Source: Aliivibrio sifiae
Lineage (GTDB): Bacteria; Pseudomonadota; Gammaproteobacteria; Enterobacterales; Vibrionaceae
Assembly (NCBI RefSeq): GCF_002954715.1
Contig: NZ_MSCP01000001.1
Span: forward strand, 2,428,495-2,492,494
Direction of reading: 5' to 3'
Length of the DNA: 64,000 bases
Below the pieces are notes generated by a model. The model saw only the letters and a list, made by a program, of their open reading frames with translations, searched no databases and was not told where the DNA came from. The position numbers were made by a program, and so were the translations under genes. Below are positions 1-9,774 of this stretch, one piece after another. Every line of letters starts with the position of its first letter. Position 1 is the first letter of the stretch.

Positions 1-1
1 A

Positions 2-78
<77 letters not shown>

Positions 79-137
79 TCCGGATGCATTGTTTAAGACA
101 ATGAGACTATAACCATCTTACTCTTCAAGAGAGAAAA

Positions 138-213
138 TGGAGCGACACACGAGGCTCGAACTCGTGACCTCAACCTTGGCAAGGTTGCGCTCTACCAGCT
201 GAGCTAGTGTCGC
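138..213 (-). tRNA. tRNA-Gly (GCC), copy 1
   Basis: The minus strand gives a 76-nt cloverleaf from GCGACAC to an encoded CCA. The anticodon loop TTGCCAA gives anticodon GCC, reading GGC and GGT glycine codons. It is cotranscribed in all likelihood with the initiator tRNA genes on either side. Confidence 0.96.
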
Positions 214-245
214 ATGATCAACGCATAAAGCATTCAATCTAAATA

Positions 246-322
<77 letters not shown>

Positions 323-400
323 TCCGGATGCATTGTTTAAGACAATGAGACTTTACACCAATTTCAATTTTCGAGAAGTACCTAAATACTAAAGAGAAAT

Positions 401-476
401 TGGAGCGACACACGAGGCTCGAACTCGTGACCTCAACCTTGGCAAGGTTGCGCTCTACCAGCTGAGCTAGTGTCGC
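401..476 (-). tRNA. tRNA-Gly (GCC), copy 2
   Basis: A 76-nt minus-strand cloverleaf identical to that at 138-213, with anticodon GCC and encoded CCA. It is the first gene of the tRNA cluster, about 45 nt downstream of the putative -10 box at 523-528. Confidence 0.96.
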
Positions 477-522
477 ATACTGATAATCTGATAAGGAGTA
501 GCTCCTCGTTCAGAGGCTGCGA

Positions 523-550
523 ATTATACGAGTAAAACGTGATGATGCAA
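523..550 (-). promoter_or_regulatory. Promoter of the tRNA cluster, stringent type
   Basis: On the minus strand a -35 box TTGCAT (545-550) is followed after 16 bp by a perfect -10 box TATAAT (523-528). The discriminator after the -10 is GC-rich (TCGCAGCC), as in promoters of stable RNA genes that are repressed by ppGpp and DksA. Regulation is inferred from that composition. Confidence 0.8.
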
Positions 551-619
551 GCGGATTTTGAAAAAAAACTAAAAAATCTTTAAAACCCGCCTGTTTCGCT
601 CAACAAACCATCAAAAAGA

Positions 620-1165
620 TCAAATAGTGAAAATATGTTGGCGGTAATACTTCAATTCAGCAATTGATTCACGAATATCATCTAGTGCTAGATGCGTGCC
701 TGTTTTTTCAAAGCCATCAAGTACTTCTGGTTTCCAACGACGAGTAAGCTCTTTAATTGTACTTACATCAACATAACGGTAATGGAAATATTCTTCTAAC
801 TTTGGCATGTGCTTATAAAGAAAACGGCGATCTTGGCCAATGCTATTACCACAAATTGGTGAAACCCCTTTTGGTACCCACTTTTCAAGAAACGCAATTG
901 TCTCTTCAATCGCAGACGCTTCATCATGTTCGCTTGCATTTACTCTAGCTACCAAACCACTATTAGTGTGAGTATTGGTACACCAATCATCCATCTTAGC
1001 CAACTCATCTTCTGATTGATGAATAGCAATAACAGGCCCTTCTGCTAAAATATTTAGCTGAGCATCAGTTACAATGGATGCGATTTCGATGATTTTATGA
1101 GTTTCAGGATCTAAACCTGTCATCTCCAAATCAACCCAAATCAGGTTTTGATCATTAATTGCCAT
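620..1165 (-). CDS. orn: Oligoribonuclease
   Basis: Oligoribonuclease is a 3'-5' exonuclease that degrades short RNA oligonucleotides, including the pGpG made from cyclic di-GMP, to mononucleotides. The 181-residue protein matches the usual family length and shows the DEDDh exonuclease signature: D-x-E in the N-terminal [10 protein letters not shown], the Exo II aspartate in GQDRRF, and the C-terminal HLALDD region with the catalytic His/Asp. The gene is divergent from rsgA, with about 98 bp between the starts, an arrangement also found in E. coli. Its 3' end faces the tRNA promoter and I see no clear terminator after it. Confidence 0.96.
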   Translation of the reverse strand: MAINDQNLIWVDLEMTGLDPETHKIIEIASIVTDAQLNILAEGPVIAIHQSEDELAKMDDWCTNTHTNSGLVARVNASEHDEASAIEETIAFLEKWVPKGVSPICGNSIGQDRRFLYKHMPKLEEYFHYRYVDVSTIKELTRRWKPEVLDGFEKTGTHLALDDIRESIAELKYYRQHIFTI

Positions 1166-1263
1166 AGAGAGTTGCCTATTTTGTAACTAAAAAGGGTATG
1201 ATACTCGGGCCGATTTATCTTTCAACATAAAACTGAAAGCCAACCTACAAGTGAAATCATTTC

Positions 1264-2319
1264 GTGGCAAAGAAAAAAAAGCTAACCAAAGGCCAAGTAC
1301 GCCGAGTACGCTCTAATCAAAGTAAGCGTATAGAAAAAATTAAAACCACTGTTGAGTGGGATGAATCTTCATTAGAAGCAGCTAAAGAAGGTCTAGTGAT
1401 CACTCGCTTTGGCCAACACGCAGATATTGAAGATCCAGACACCAAAGAGATACACCGTTGTAATTTACGTCGAGGTATCGAAAGCTTAGTGTCTGGCGAT
1501 CGCGTTATTTGGCGTCCAGGTACAGAAGTACTTGCTGGTATTTCAGGTGTTGTTGAAGCGGTTAAGCCACGAACTTCAATGCTGACTCGCCCTGATTATT
1601 ACGACGGCATCAAACCAGTTGCAGCGAATGTTGACCAAATGGTTATTGTCTCTTCTATTCTTCCTGAGCTATCACTAAATATTATTGACCGCTACCTTAT
1701 CGCCTCTGAGACGTTGCATATAAAACCATTAATCGTATTAAACAAAGTCGACTTACTGTCTGATAAAGAATTTATCGATGTAAGACAGATTTTAAGTTTA
1801 TATGAAGATATTGGTTATAAAGTAAAATTCGTCAGTAAAGAGTCGGGCTATGGTATCGAAGAATTAGAAGCTGAACTAAAAGATCATATTAACATCTTCG
1901 TTGGTCAATCTGGCGTTGGTAAATCAAGTTTAGTAAATGCATTAATGCCAGAACTTGAAATTATGGAAGGTGCAGTCTCTGAAAATTCAGGTCTTGGCCA
2001 ACATACCACAACCGCGGCTCGTTTATATCACTTCCCTCACGGTGGCGATCTTATTGACTCCCCAGGAGTGCGTGAATTTGGTTTATGGCACTTAGAAAAA
2101 GAAGAAGTTACCGAATCGTTCATCGAATTTAAAGACTTCTTAGGTGGCTGTAAATTTAGAGACTGTAAGCATAAAGATGATCCGGGCTGTATTCTTCAGG
2201 AAGCCGTTAAAGATGGCAAGATTGCTAAGTTACGTTTTGATAGCTATCACCGAATCATTGAAAGCATGTCTGAGAATAAGGCGAACCGTCAATTCTCTCG
2301 CGGCAAAAAAGCCGATTAA
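1264..2319 (+). CDS. rsgA: Small ribosomal subunit biogenesis GTPase RsgA
   Basis: RsgA is a circularly permuted GTPase that helps late 30S maturation. The order of motifs shows the permutation: an N-terminal OB-fold region (about 40-110), then G4 (LNKVDLL), then the P-loop G1 (GQSGVGKSS) and G3 (DSPG). A C-terminal zinc site is visible as [10 protein letters not shown] followed by DDPGC. Translation starts at GTG and the extreme N-terminus is lysine rich ([15 protein letters not shown]), typical for ribosome association. Length is 351 residues, close to the family norm. It lies upstream of psd, 58 bp away, in the same orientation. Confidence 0.95.
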   Translation: MAKKKKLTKGQVRRVRSNQSKRIEKIKTTVEWDESSLEAAKEGLVITRFGQHADIEDPDTKEIHRCNLRRGIESLVSGDRVIWRPGTEVLAGISGVVEAVKPRTSMLTRPDYYDGIKPVAANVDQMVIVSSILPELSLNIIDRYLIASETLHIKPLIVLNKVDLLSDKEFIDVRQILSLYEDIGYKVKFVSKESGYGIEELEAELKDHINIFVGQSGVGKSSLVNALMPELEIMEGAVSENSGLGQHTTTAARLYHFPHGGDLIDSPGVREFGLWHLEKEEVTESFIEFKDFLGGCKFRDCKHKDDPGCILQEAVKDGKIAKLRFDSYHRIIESMSENKANRQFSRGKKAD

Positions 2320-2377
2320 TAAACAAAGTAAAGATGTGGTAATATCCATCTTAATTGATAACTAGTAGGCAAATAAC

Positions 2378-3241
2378 GTGTCAGATAATTTAAAAATAGG
2401 GTTACAGTATTTAACCCCAAAACACGCACTTACTCGTTTAGCTGGCAAATTAGCCTCAGCAAAAATGGGTTGGTTAACCACAGCGGTAATTAAATGGTTC
2501 ATTAAACAGTATAAAGTTGATATGAACGAAGCTAAGAATCCAGATCCTGAAGCATACACTACGTTCAATAACTTCTTTGTTCGTGAATTAAAAGACGGTG
2601 CTCGCCCAATCAATGAAGATGAAGGTGTCATTTCTCATCCTGCAGATGCTTGTGTAAGCCAATTTGGCCCGATTACTGACGGTCAATTAGTTCAAGCAAA
2701 GGGGCATGTATATTCTGCTCAAGAATTGCTTGGTGGCGATGAAGAACTTGCTGAAGAATTTATGGGTGGCGAATTCGCAACTCTGTATTTATCACCACGA
2801 GATTACCATCGTGTTCACATGCCATGTGATGCGACATTACGTAAAATGATCTATGTTCCTGGCGACCTTTTCTCTGTAAATCCATTAACAGCAGAAAACG
2901 TACCAAACCTATTCGCTCGTAATGAACGTGTTGTTTGTATTTTTGATACTGAGTTTGGTCCTATGGCTCAAGTTCTTGTTGGTGCAACCATCGTTGGTAG
3001 TATTGAAACTACATGGGCAGATACGGTTACTCCACCAACAGGTCCTGCGGTTAAGACGTGGCATTACCCACTTTCTGGCGATGATATGATTTGCTTTAAG
3101 AAAGGGGAAGAAATGGGGCGTTTCAAGCTAGGCTCGACAGTTATTAACCTATTTGCTCCTAATTCAATTAAGTTTGATGCATCAATGGAAAATGGTGTTC
3201 CAACTCGTATGGGTACTCCATTTGCGCATATTGCAAAATAA
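2378..3241 (+). CDS. psd: Phosphatidylserine decarboxylase proenzyme
   Basis: This membrane-associated enzyme makes phosphatidylethanolamine from phosphatidylserine. The 287-residue proenzyme has the self-cleavage motif LGST near residue 253, where the serine becomes the pyruvoyl cofactor of the small alpha chain. The other catalytic features are present: the aspartate in [10 protein letters not shown] and the histidine in [11 protein letters not shown]. Translation starts at GTG. The gene follows rsgA, as in E. coli, and is closed by a strong terminator at 3264-3295. Confidence 0.96.
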   Translation: MSDNLKIGLQYLTPKHALTRLAGKLASAKMGWLTTAVIKWFIKQYKVDMNEAKNPDPEAYTTFNNFFVRELKDGARPINEDEGVISHPADACVSQFGPITDGQLVQAKGHVYSAQELLGGDEELAEEFMGGEFATLYLSPRDYHRVHMPCDATLRKMIYVPGDLFSVNPLTAENVPNLFARNERVVCIFDTEFGPMAQVLVGATIVGSIETTWADTVTPPTGPAVKTWHYPLSGDDMICFKKGEEMGRFKLGSTVINLFAPNSIKFDASMENGVPTRMGTPFAHIAK

Positions 3242-3263
3242 ATAATTTACTTAAAATAAAACC

Positions 3264-3295
3264 AAAATAGCGAACCTTGTGTTCGCTATTTTTTT
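3264..3295 (+). terminator. Rho-independent terminator after psd
   Basis: Stem AATAGCGAAC / GTTCGCTATT with a 5-nt loop followed by a run of T. It lies 24 bp after the psd stop codon. Confidence 0.9.
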
Positions 3296-3339
3296 AAGTT
3301 CAGATAATCTGAAACTAACGAATCAAAATAATCAATGGA

Positions 3340-4233
3340 ATGATAATGGGATATGAATGGTTAGCACTTGGTGCTGCGTGCTTATGGGCACTATCAAGCA
3401 TGATTTCAGTTGCACCAGCTCGTCATCTTGGCGCATTTGCTTATAGCCGATGGCGGATGGGCTGCGTAACGATTATGTTATCTAGCCTTGCTTGGTTTAC
3501 GGGTGGCTGGTCTTCTATTGAATATTCCCATTTATTTCCAATGATGCTGTCGGGTTTAATTGGTATTTTTATTGGTGATACCGCTTTATTTGCTTGTTTT
3601 AATCGAATGGGCCCTCGACAAGCGGGTTTGCTTTTTTCTTGCCATGCTCTGTTCTCTGCTGTACTTGGTTATTGGTTATTTAATGAAACTTTGCAAGGAT
3701 GGGAGCTTATAGGGGCAATCTCTGTTTTTTCTGGTGTTTCTATTGCTATTTTCTTTGGAAAAAAAACTGATAATCAGCACACGTGGGAAGAAGTTAAAGG
3801 GAATATTTGGATTGCGATAGCACTGGGCTTACTCGCCGCATTTTGCCAAGCGCTTGGTGGTGTAATTGCAAAACCAGTAATGTTAACCAGCGCTGACCCT
3901 ATCGCAGCCTCAGCGATTAGAATGGCTTCTGCTTTTGGCGCTCATAGCCTATTAAGAATAACTAATCTACCTATCTCACGCCCTATCACTCCAATTAACT
4001 TACGCATATTAGGTATTGTTGCCTTAAATGGATTTCTTGCGATGACCGTCGGCATGACTCTAATCTTATATGCTCTACAAAAAGGAAATGTGGGTATGGT
4101 CGCCCTACTCTCTTCGACGACACCAATCATGATCTTACCTTTACTGTGGCTATATACAAAAAAAGCACCGAACCGCTTTGCTTGGTTAGGTGCTTTTTTA
4201 GCTGTAATTGGTACAGGGTTAATCGTTAGCTAG
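3340..4233 (+). CDS. DMT-family (EamA) inner-membrane transporter
   Basis: A 297-residue, highly hydrophobic protein with about ten predicted membrane segments arranged as two EamA repeats, the layout of drug/metabolite transporters. The second repeat begins near residue 150 after a short polar linker (KKTDNQHTWEEV). The substrate cannot be told from sequence. Two in-frame ATG codons (3340 and 3346) are possible starts; a GGAA lies close before the second. The last codons overlap a strong inverted repeat (4158-4199) that looks like the terminator of the convergent epmA gene, so full-length mRNA must read through it. Confidence 0.8.
   Translation: MIMGYEWLALGAACLWALSSMISVAPARHLGAFAYSRWRMGCVTIMLSSLAWFTGGWSSIEYSHLFPMMLSGLIGIFIGDTALFACFNRMGPRQAGLLFSCHALFSAVLGYWLFNETLQGWELIGAISVFSGVSIAIFFGKKTDNQHTWEEVKGNIWIAIALGLLAAFCQALGGVIAKPVMLTSADPIAASAIRMASAFGAHSLLRITNLPISRPITPINLRILGIVALNGFLAMTVGMTLILYALQKGNVGMVALLSSTTPIMILPLLWLYTKKAPNRFAWLGAFLAVIGTGLIVS
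4158..4199. terminator. Bidirectional terminator inside the 3' end of the DMT gene
   Basis: GCACC is paired with GGTGC, with further pairing of GAACC with GGTT across a small bulge. The stem is flanked by seven A on the left and six T on the right, so it can act in both directions. It probably ends epmA transcripts, which stop 50 bp away, but it lies wholly within the coding frame of the plus-strand transporter. Confidence 0.7.
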
Positions 4234-4247
4234 TTTTATTTAAAGAA

Positions 4248-5222
4248 TTAAGCTCTATCAAAAGGAAAAGCCATCACTTGATCGATGTGCTTTTCTCCCA
4301 TTGCTAACATGATCAAGCGATCGATACCTAACGCAACACCAGCACAATCGGGAAATCCAGCTTCTAATGCAGCAATCAAATGATAATCAATAGGCTGCTC
4401 AATTAAGCCCATAGATTTACGCTTTGCATTATCTTCTTCAAAACGAACAAGTTGTTCCTTGGCATTATCAAGTTCATGAAAACCATTCGCTAATTCGATT
4501 CCTTTAAAGTACACCTCAAAACGCTCAGCCACTCGCGGATCCGTCGGATTAATCTTAGCAAGAGCCGCTTGAGACGCAGGAAAATCATAAACAAAAGCAG
4601 GAACGTCTAAACCAATCTTCTCCTCTACGCCCATACTGAATAACAATTGCAGTAATGTATCTCTGTCTTCTTCAATATCAGCAATATCTGACAAACCTAA
4701 CGGCCCCGCAACTGCTCGAAGAGCATCCATTGGAGCTTCTAACGGACAAACACCAAGCACTTGAATAAAGGCTTGTTGATACGTCATTCGTTCTGCGTTA
4801 TCACATTTTAAAACAAGTTTTAGCAACTCGTTCATTTCATCCATTAACTGGTGATGATCAAATGTAGGACGGTACCACTCTAACATCGTAAATTCGGGAT
4901 TATGAAAACGTCCAGCTTCTTCATTACGGAAGGCTTTATTAATTTGGTAAATCGCACCACTGCCAGCTGCCAACAAGCGTTTCATATGAAACTCAGGACT
5001 GGTCATAAAATACAAATGTGCGCCATCCGCATAGCCTGGCCCAACAAAGTCCGTTTGAAAGGTATGAAGATGAACATCAGTAACTGTTGCGTGACTCATT
5101 GCTGGAGTGTCCACTTCCATCACTTTACGTTCTGAAAAAAATAGACGAATGTTACTTAAAATATCAGCGCGCTGCTGTAATTGTTCAATTGATGCACTAG
5201 GCATCCAGTTTTGACTAGTCAT
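4248..5222 (-). CDS. epmA: EF-P--(R)-beta-lysine ligase EpmA
   Basis: EpmA (GenX/PoxA/YjeA) is a lysyl-tRNA synthetase paralogue that lacks the anticodon-binding domain and attaches (R)-beta-lysine to Lys34 of elongation factor P. The 324-residue protein shows class II synthetase motifs: motif 2 ([19 protein letters not shown]) and motif 3 (GVALGIDRL) at the C-terminus. Length equals the family norm if the second ATG is used; the frame can start four codons earlier at 5234, and neither start has a strong ribosome-binding site. Its partner epmB and target efp lie 4-5 kb downstream in this window, on the other side of frdABCD. Confidence 0.93.
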   Translation of the reverse strand: MTSQNWMPSASIEQLQQRADILSNIRLFFSERKVMEVDTPAMSHATVTDVHLHTFQTDFVGPGYADGAHLYFMTSPEFHMKRLLAAGSGAIYQINKAFRNEEAGRFHNPEFTMLEWYRPTFDHHQLMDEMNELLKLVLKCDNAERMTYQQAFIQVLGVCPLEAPMDALRAVAGPLGLSDIADIEEDRDTLLQLLFSMGVEEKIGLDVPAFVYDFPASQAALAKINPTDPRVAERFEVYFKGIELANGFHELDNAKEQLVRFEEDNAKRKSMGLIEQPIDYHLIAALEAGFPDCAGVALGIDRLIMLAMGEKHIDQVMAFPFDRA

Positions 5223-5629
5223 AATTTTACACATTAGAAAAACTTATCCAAAATGATACCCGATTCCCAATTTTAAGGTTACCTATTTTTTAACTTTATA
5301 AATACCCTTAATCATCAAAGGGATACAGGTTCGATAAGAACCATTATCACTTACAAAGCAACAACTTAACTACAATTTAACGCCAAAATTAACAGCTGTA
5401 ACTAGTTGACGGAGATCACATTATTAGCAACAAACCACCCCATTAGTGGTACTTGCACTACAAAACTTTATCCATATCAATTTTTATTACAAAAGCTCAC
5501 ATAGAATAGACATCAGAATTTTTAAGTTTTATTTGCTCTTTATTTGTCACACGAGCAGGCTAGATTCTCATAATTAATCATATTTGAATGGTTAATTTAA
5601 TTTTTTATCTTTTATCCCGGAGAATAACT
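5223..5629. other. Intergenic region upstream of frdABCD
   Basis: About 400 bp between the divergent epmA and frdA genes. It is AT-rich and holds the promoter region of the fumarate reductase operon, with one FNR-like site at 5406-5419. I find no convincing -35/-10 pair at the expected distance and no additional gene. The last 15 bp carry the frdA ribosome-binding site. Confidence 0.6.
5406..5419. promoter_or_regulatory. FNR-like operator upstream of frdA
   Basis: TTGAC-GGAG-ATCAC matches the FNR consensus TTGAT-N4-ATCAA at 8 of 10 positions. The right half (TCACA) also resembles a CRP half-site. Activation of frd genes by FNR under anaerobiosis is established in E. coli; its use here is inferred from the match and position about 220 bp before the start codon. 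Confidence 0.5.
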
Positions 5630-7450
5630 GTGAAAACTATAACCACAGATATCGCAGTGATCGGCGCGGGCGGTGCAGGTCTACGTACTGCCATTGCAGC
5701 AGCAGAAGCAAACCCAGAGCTAGAAATCGCTCTAATCTCAAAAGTTTACCCTATGCGTTCGCACACTGTTGCCGCAGAAGGTGGGTCAGCAGCCGTGACC
5801 AAGGAAGAAGATACACTAGACAATCACTTCAACGATACTGTTGGTGGTGGTGATTGGCTGTGTGAACAGGATGTTGTTGAATACTTTGTAAAAAATGCAT
5901 ACCGCGAGATGACTCAATTAGAACAATGGGGTTGTCCTTGGAGCCGTAAAGAAAATGGTGAAGTTAACGTTCGTCGTTTCGGTGGTATGAAAGTTGAACG
6001 TACGTGGTTTGCGGCCGATAAAACGGGCTTCCACATGCTTCACACTCTATTCCAAACTTCAATGAAGTACCCTCAAATCAATCGTTATGATGAGTACTTT
6101 GTTGTAGACCTTCTTGTTGAAGAAGGCCAAGTTCAAGGTCTAATTGCTATTCATATGGCAGAAGGCGAACTTATCTGTATTAAAGCAAAATCTGTTGTAT
6201 TAGCAACAGGCGGTGCTGGTCGTGTTTACCACTGTAATACCAACGGCGGTATCGTTACTGGTGATGGTATGGCTATGGCTTTCCGTCATGGTGTTCCTCT
6301 ACGTGATATGGAATTTGTTCAATATCACCCAACAGGTTTACCAGGTACTGGCATCTTGATGACTGAAGGTTGTCGTGGTGAAGGCGGTATCATCGTTAAT
6401 AAAAACGGTTACCGTTACCTACAAGATTACGGCATGGGTCCAGAGACTCCTGTTGGCGAGCCTAAAAACAAATATATGGAACTGGGTCCACGTGACAAAG
6501 TTTCTCAAGCATTTTGGCACGAACAACAAAAAGGCAATACAATTAAACACCCTCTAGGTGATGTTGTGCATTTGGATCTTCGTCACCTAGGTGAAGAGTA
6601 CCTAAATGAGCGTCTACCGTTTATCTGTGAACTATCAAAAGCATACGTTAACGTTGATCCAGCGAAAGAGCCTATTCCAATTCGTCCTACTGTTCACTAC
6701 ACCATGGGCGGTATTGAAACGGACAAGAACAACGAAACAAACATCAAAGGCCTATTCGCTGTTGGTGAATGTTCTTCTGTTGGTCTTCACGGTGCAAACC
6801 GTCTAGGTTCAAACTCTCTTGCTGAGTTAGTGGTATTTGGTCGTCTAGCTGGTGAGAAAGCCGCTGAACGCGCTGCTGAGTTCACAGCTTGGAACGATGC
6901 TTCTATCCAAACGCAAATCGAAGCGGTTAAAGCTCGTATTGATGCTTTATTAGCACAAGAAGGCGATGAAAACTGGGCTGATATCCGTACTGAAATGGGT
7001 CACTCAATGGAAGCTGGTTGTGGTATCTATCGTAAAGAGCACGAAATGCAAGATACGATTGACACATTGGCTAAACTGAAGCAACGCTACAAAAAAATTA
7101 GCATCAAAGACAAAGGAAAAGTATTCAATACTGACCTTTTATACGCAATCGAAGTTGGTTACGGTCTTGAAGTTGCTGAAACAATGGCTCACTCTGCAAT
7201 TCTGCGTAAAGAGTCTCGTGGTGCACACCAACGTTTAGATGAAGGTTGTACAGAGCGTGATGATGTGAACTTCTTAAAACATTCATTAGCGTATTACAAT
7301 GAAGATGCTGCACCAACAATTAAGTACAGCGGCGTAACAATCACGAAATCTCAACCAAAAGCTCGCCTATATGGTGAAGCAGCAGAAAAAGCAGCAGCAG
7401 AAGAAGCGGCCGCAGAAAAAGCAGCGAAAAACGCAGAGGAGCAAGCATAA
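5630..7450 (+). CDS. frdA: Fumarate reductase flavoprotein subunit
   Basis: FrdA is the catalytic subunit of the quinol:fumarate reductase that uses fumarate as terminal electron acceptor. An FAD-binding GAGGAG motif lies at residues 12-17, the histidine that binds FAD covalently is in SHTVAAEGG (His45), and active-site regions HPTGL, RGEGG and HYTMGG are intact. I chose the GTG at 5630 because GGAG lies 7 nt before it and the resulting 606 residues match the family; a longer frame from 5588 lacks a ribosome-binding site. The last 25 residues are a low-complexity Ala/Glu/Lys tail. The stop overlaps the frdB ATG. Confidence 0.97.
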   Translation: MKTITTDIAVIGAGGAGLRTAIAAAEANPELEIALISKVYPMRSHTVAAEGGSAAVTKEEDTLDNHFNDTVGGGDWLCEQDVVEYFVKNAYREMTQLEQWGCPWSRKENGEVNVRRFGGMKVERTWFAADKTGFHMLHTLFQTSMKYPQINRYDEYFVVDLLVEEGQVQGLIAIHMAEGELICIKAKSVVLATGGAGRVYHCNTNGGIVTGDGMAMAFRHGVPLRDMEFVQYHPTGLPGTGILMTEGCRGEGGIIVNKNGYRYLQDYGMGPETPVGEPKNKYMELGPRDKVSQAFWHEQQKGNTIKHPLGDVVHLDLRHLGEEYLNERLPFICELSKAYVNVDPAKEPIPIRPTVHYTMGGIETDKNNETNIKGLFAVGECSSVGLHGANRLGSNSLAELVVFGRLAGEKAAERAAEFTAWNDASIQTQIEAVKARIDALLAQEGDENWADIRTEMGHSMEAGCGIYRKEHEMQDTIDTLAKLKQRYKKISIKDKGKVFNTDLLYAIEVGYGLEVAETMAHSAILRKESRGAHQRLDEGCTERDDVNFLKHSLAYYNEDAAPTIKYSGVTITKSQPKARLYGEAAEKAAAEEAAAEKAAKNAEEQA

Positions 7451-8193
7451 TGACAGCTGGCAAAAGAGTCCAAAAAGTAAGCATTCTGCGTTACAACCCG
7501 ATGACTGATGCTGAACCACATCTACAAACATTTGATGTACCTTGTGATGATACAACATCTGTATTAGACGCATTAGGTTACATCAAAGATAACCTAGATA
7601 AAGACCTTTCTTACCGTTGGTCTTGTCGTATGGCGATCTGTGGTTCTTGTGGCATGATGGTAAACAACGTACCTAAGCTTGCATGTAAAGCGTTCTTACG
7701 TGATTATCCAAATGGCTTAACGATTGAACCACTGGCTAACTTCCCAATCGAAAAAGATTTAATTGTTGATATGACGCCATTCATTGAGCGCTTAGAAGCA
7801 ATTAAACCTTATATTCTTGGTAATGACCGTACTCCTGAGCAAGGTCCTAACAACCAAACTCCTGAGCAAATGGCGAAATACAAACAATTCGCTGGTTGTA
7901 TCAACTGTGGTCTATGTTACGCAGCGTGTCCTCAATTCGGTCTAAACCCTGAATTTATCGGTCCAGCAGCGCTAACATTAGCACACCGTTATAATCTTGA
8001 TAGCCGTGATAATGGTTCTGCTGAACGTATGAAACTTATCAATGGTGACAATGGCGCGTGGGGCTGTACTTTTGTTGGCTACTGTTCTGAAGTATGTCCA
8101 AAACACGTTGATCCTGCTGCGGCAGTAAACCAAGGCAAGATCGCATCGTCTCAAGACTTTGTTATCGCAATGCTTAAACCTCAGGAGGCATAA
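7450..8193 (+). CDS. frdB: Fumarate reductase iron-sulfur subunit
   Basis: FrdB passes electrons from menaquinol to FrdA through three iron-sulfur clusters. The ligands are visible in order: the [2Fe-2S] site [10 protein letters not shown] plus a later Cys, the [4Fe-4S] motif [12 protein letters not shown], and the [3Fe-4S] motif [12 protein letters not shown]. The 247-residue length fits the family. Its ATG overlaps the frdA stop codon (ATAATG), implying translational coupling, and frdC starts 3 nt after its stop. Confidence 0.97.
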   Translation: MTAGKRVQKVSILRYNPMTDAEPHLQTFDVPCDDTTSVLDALGYIKDNLDKDLSYRWSCRMAICGSCGMMVNNVPKLACKAFLRDYPNGLTIEPLANFPIEKDLIVDMTPFIERLEAIKPYILGNDRTPEQGPNNQTPEQMAKYKQFAGCINCGLCYAACPQFGLNPEFIGPAALTLAHRYNLDSRDNGSAERMKLINGDNGAWGCTFVGYCSEVCPKHVDPAAAVNQGKIASSQDFVIAMLKPQEA

Positions 8194-8195
8194 GG

Positions 8196-8579
8196 ATGAG
8201 CAACCGTAAACCTTACGTTCGCGAAATGACACGTACTTGGTGGAAAGATCACCCTTTCTACCGCTTCTACATGGTTCGTGAAGCAACCATTCTACCGTTA
8301 ATTTTCTTTACTATCTGTCTACTTGTAGGTTTAGGTAGTTTAGTTAAAGGTCCACTTGCTTGGGCTTCTTGGTTAGATTTCATGGCAAACCCTATTGTAG
8401 TCGCTTTGAACATTGTTGCTTTAGCGGGTAGCTTATTCCATGCTCAAACTTTCTTTAGCATGATGCCGCAAGTAATGCCAATTCGTATCAGTGGTAAAAC
8501 ACTGGATAAGAAAGTGGTTGTACTTGCACAGTGGGCTGCAGTTGCAGCAATTACATTACTTGTACTGGTTATCGTTTAA
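8196..8579 (+). CDS. frdC: Fumarate reductase membrane anchor subunit C
   Basis: A 127-residue protein with three predicted membrane helices that, together with FrdD, anchors FrdAB to the cytoplasmic membrane and forms the menaquinol site. The N-terminus ([14 protein letters not shown]) and the central glutamate in MVREATILP are typical of FrdC. The gene follows frdB by two bases, with AGGAGG just before the ATG. Confidence 0.95.
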   Translation: MSNRKPYVREMTRTWWKDHPFYRFYMVREATILPLIFFTICLLVGLGSLVKGPLAWASWLDFMANPIVVALNIVALAGSLFHAQTFFSMMPQVMPIRISGKTLDKKVVVLAQWAAVAAITLLVLVIV

Positions 8580-8590
8580 GGAGAGTTATT

Positions 8591-8953
8591 GTGGTAAATC
8601 GTAATCCAAAGCGTTCTGACGAACCAGTATGGTGGGGCTTATTCGGTGCTGGTGGCACTTGGTTTGCAATGCTGACACCAGTAACAATTCTTGTTCTTGG
8701 TATTTTAGTTCCACTGGGTGTTATTGGTGCTGAATCAATGAACTACCTACGTGTTGCTGGTTTTGTAACTAGTATCATTGGTGCTCTATTTGTAATTGGT
8801 TCAATCTCAATGCCAATGTGGCACGCAATGCACCGTCTACATCACGGTATGCACGATCTTAAATTCCACACAGGAACGGCTGGTAAAATTGCGTGTTACG
8901 CAATTGCTGCACTGGCAACTGTTCTTTCTGTTGTGTTTATCTTTATGATCTAA
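8591..8953 (+). CDS. frdD: Fumarate reductase membrane anchor subunit D
   Basis: The second hydrophobic anchor of fumarate reductase, 120 residues with three predicted membrane helices and the typical N-terminal [20 protein letters not shown] region. The start is the GTG at 8591, with GGAG 7 nt upstream; the frame is open further upstream only because it overlaps frdC. The conserved [14 protein letters not shown] motif is present near residue 80. The operon is closed by a terminator at 8973-9001. Confidence 0.95.
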   Translation: MVNRNPKRSDEPVWWGLFGAGGTWFAMLTPVTILVLGILVPLGVIGAESMNYLRVAGFVTSIIGALFVIGSISMPMWHAMHRLHHGMHDLKFHTGTAGKIACYAIAALATVLSVVFIFMI

Positions 8954-8972
8954 TCTGAATTCAGATTAATAA

Positions 8973-9001
8973 AAAAAGGTTGGCTGATGCCAACCTTTTT
9001 T
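8973..9001 (+). terminator. Rho-independent terminator of frdABCD
   Basis: Stem AAGGTTGGC / GCCAACCTT with a TGAT loop, followed by six T. It lies 20 bp after the frdD stop codon. Confidence 0.93.
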
Positions 9002-9117
9002 GTTTCTGCCATATAATGCCAACCATAGTAAATAACTGATCACTCTAACTGGTTAAAATGCTCGATAACTGCGTTGAAATTGTTAATTGTAGAATAACTA
9101 ATAAAATAATAAGCAAT

Positions 9118-9143
9118 AAAAAAGGCCACCGAAGCGACCTTTT
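9118..9143 (-). terminator. Rho-independent terminator of efp
   Basis: On the minus strand the stem AAGGTCGC / GTGGCCTT closes a stable TTCG tetraloop and is followed by six T. It lies about 35 bp after the efp stop codon. Confidence 0.85.
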
Positions 9144-9175
9144 CTCTGACGTGTAAATATCAATAATAATTGATA

Positions 9176-9742
9176 TTATTTAACACGACCTACGTATTCA
9201 CCCGTGCGAGTATCTACTTTTACTACTTCACCGATAGCGATGAACAGTGGAACACGAACAACAGCGCCTGTTGCTAATGTAGCTGGTTTACCACCAGTAC
9301 CTTGAGTATCACCTTTCAGACCTGGATCTGTTTCGGTTACTTCGATCTCAACAAAGTTTGGCGGTGTCACTGTAATTGGATTATCATTCCAAAGAGTCAG
9401 TGTACAAGTGTCGTTTTCAACTAACCATTTAGCAGCGTCACCCACTGATTTAACATCAGCAGCGATTTGCTCAAAGCTTACGCTGTTCATGAAATGGTAG
9501 AATTCGCCATCGCTGTATAGGTAGTCAAGCTCTACATCTACTACATCAGCAAGCTCAAAGCTTTCACCTGATTTAAATGTTTTTTCTAGTGTCTTACCAG
9601 AAAGCAGTTTACGAAGTTTTACACGGTTGAATGCTTGGCCTTTACCAGGTTTCACATATTCGTTATCGATAATTGAGCATGGCTCATTATCTAACATAAA
9701 TTTCAAACCGCCTTTGAATTCATTGGTACTTACTGACGCCAT
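9176..9742 (-). CDS. efp: Elongation factor P
   Basis: EF-P binds between the P and E sites of the ribosome and relieves stalling at consecutive prolines. The 188-residue protein carries Lys34 in PGKGQAF, the residue modified with beta-lysine by EpmA and EpmB, both encoded in this window. The three beta-barrel domains and the C-terminal signature (GEYVGRVK) are conserved. Only 32 bp separate its ATG from that of the divergent epmB, so the two promoters must overlap each other or the 5' coding ends. Confidence 0.97.
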   Translation of the reverse strand: MASVSTNEFKGGLKFMLDNEPCSIIDNEYVKPGKGQAFNRVKLRKLLSGKTLEKTFKSGESFELADVVDVELDYLYSDGEFYHFMNSVSFEQIAADVKSVGDAAKWLVENDTCTLTLWNDNPITVTPPNFVEIEVTETDPGLKGDTQGTGGKPATLATGAVVRVPLFIAIGEVVKVDTRTGEYVGRVK

Positions 9743-9774
9743 GATTTCCTCTTAACATCGTTGAGTTATAAATA

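Noticed and set aside
5588-5629. Upstream 14-codon extension of FrdA
   Set aside because: No ribosome-binding site before 5588, while GGAG lies 7 nt before the GTG at 5630, which gives the family length.
8950-8968. Palindrome CTGAATTCAG after frdD as an operator
   Set aside because: It lies between the stop codon and the terminator, where an operator makes little sense.
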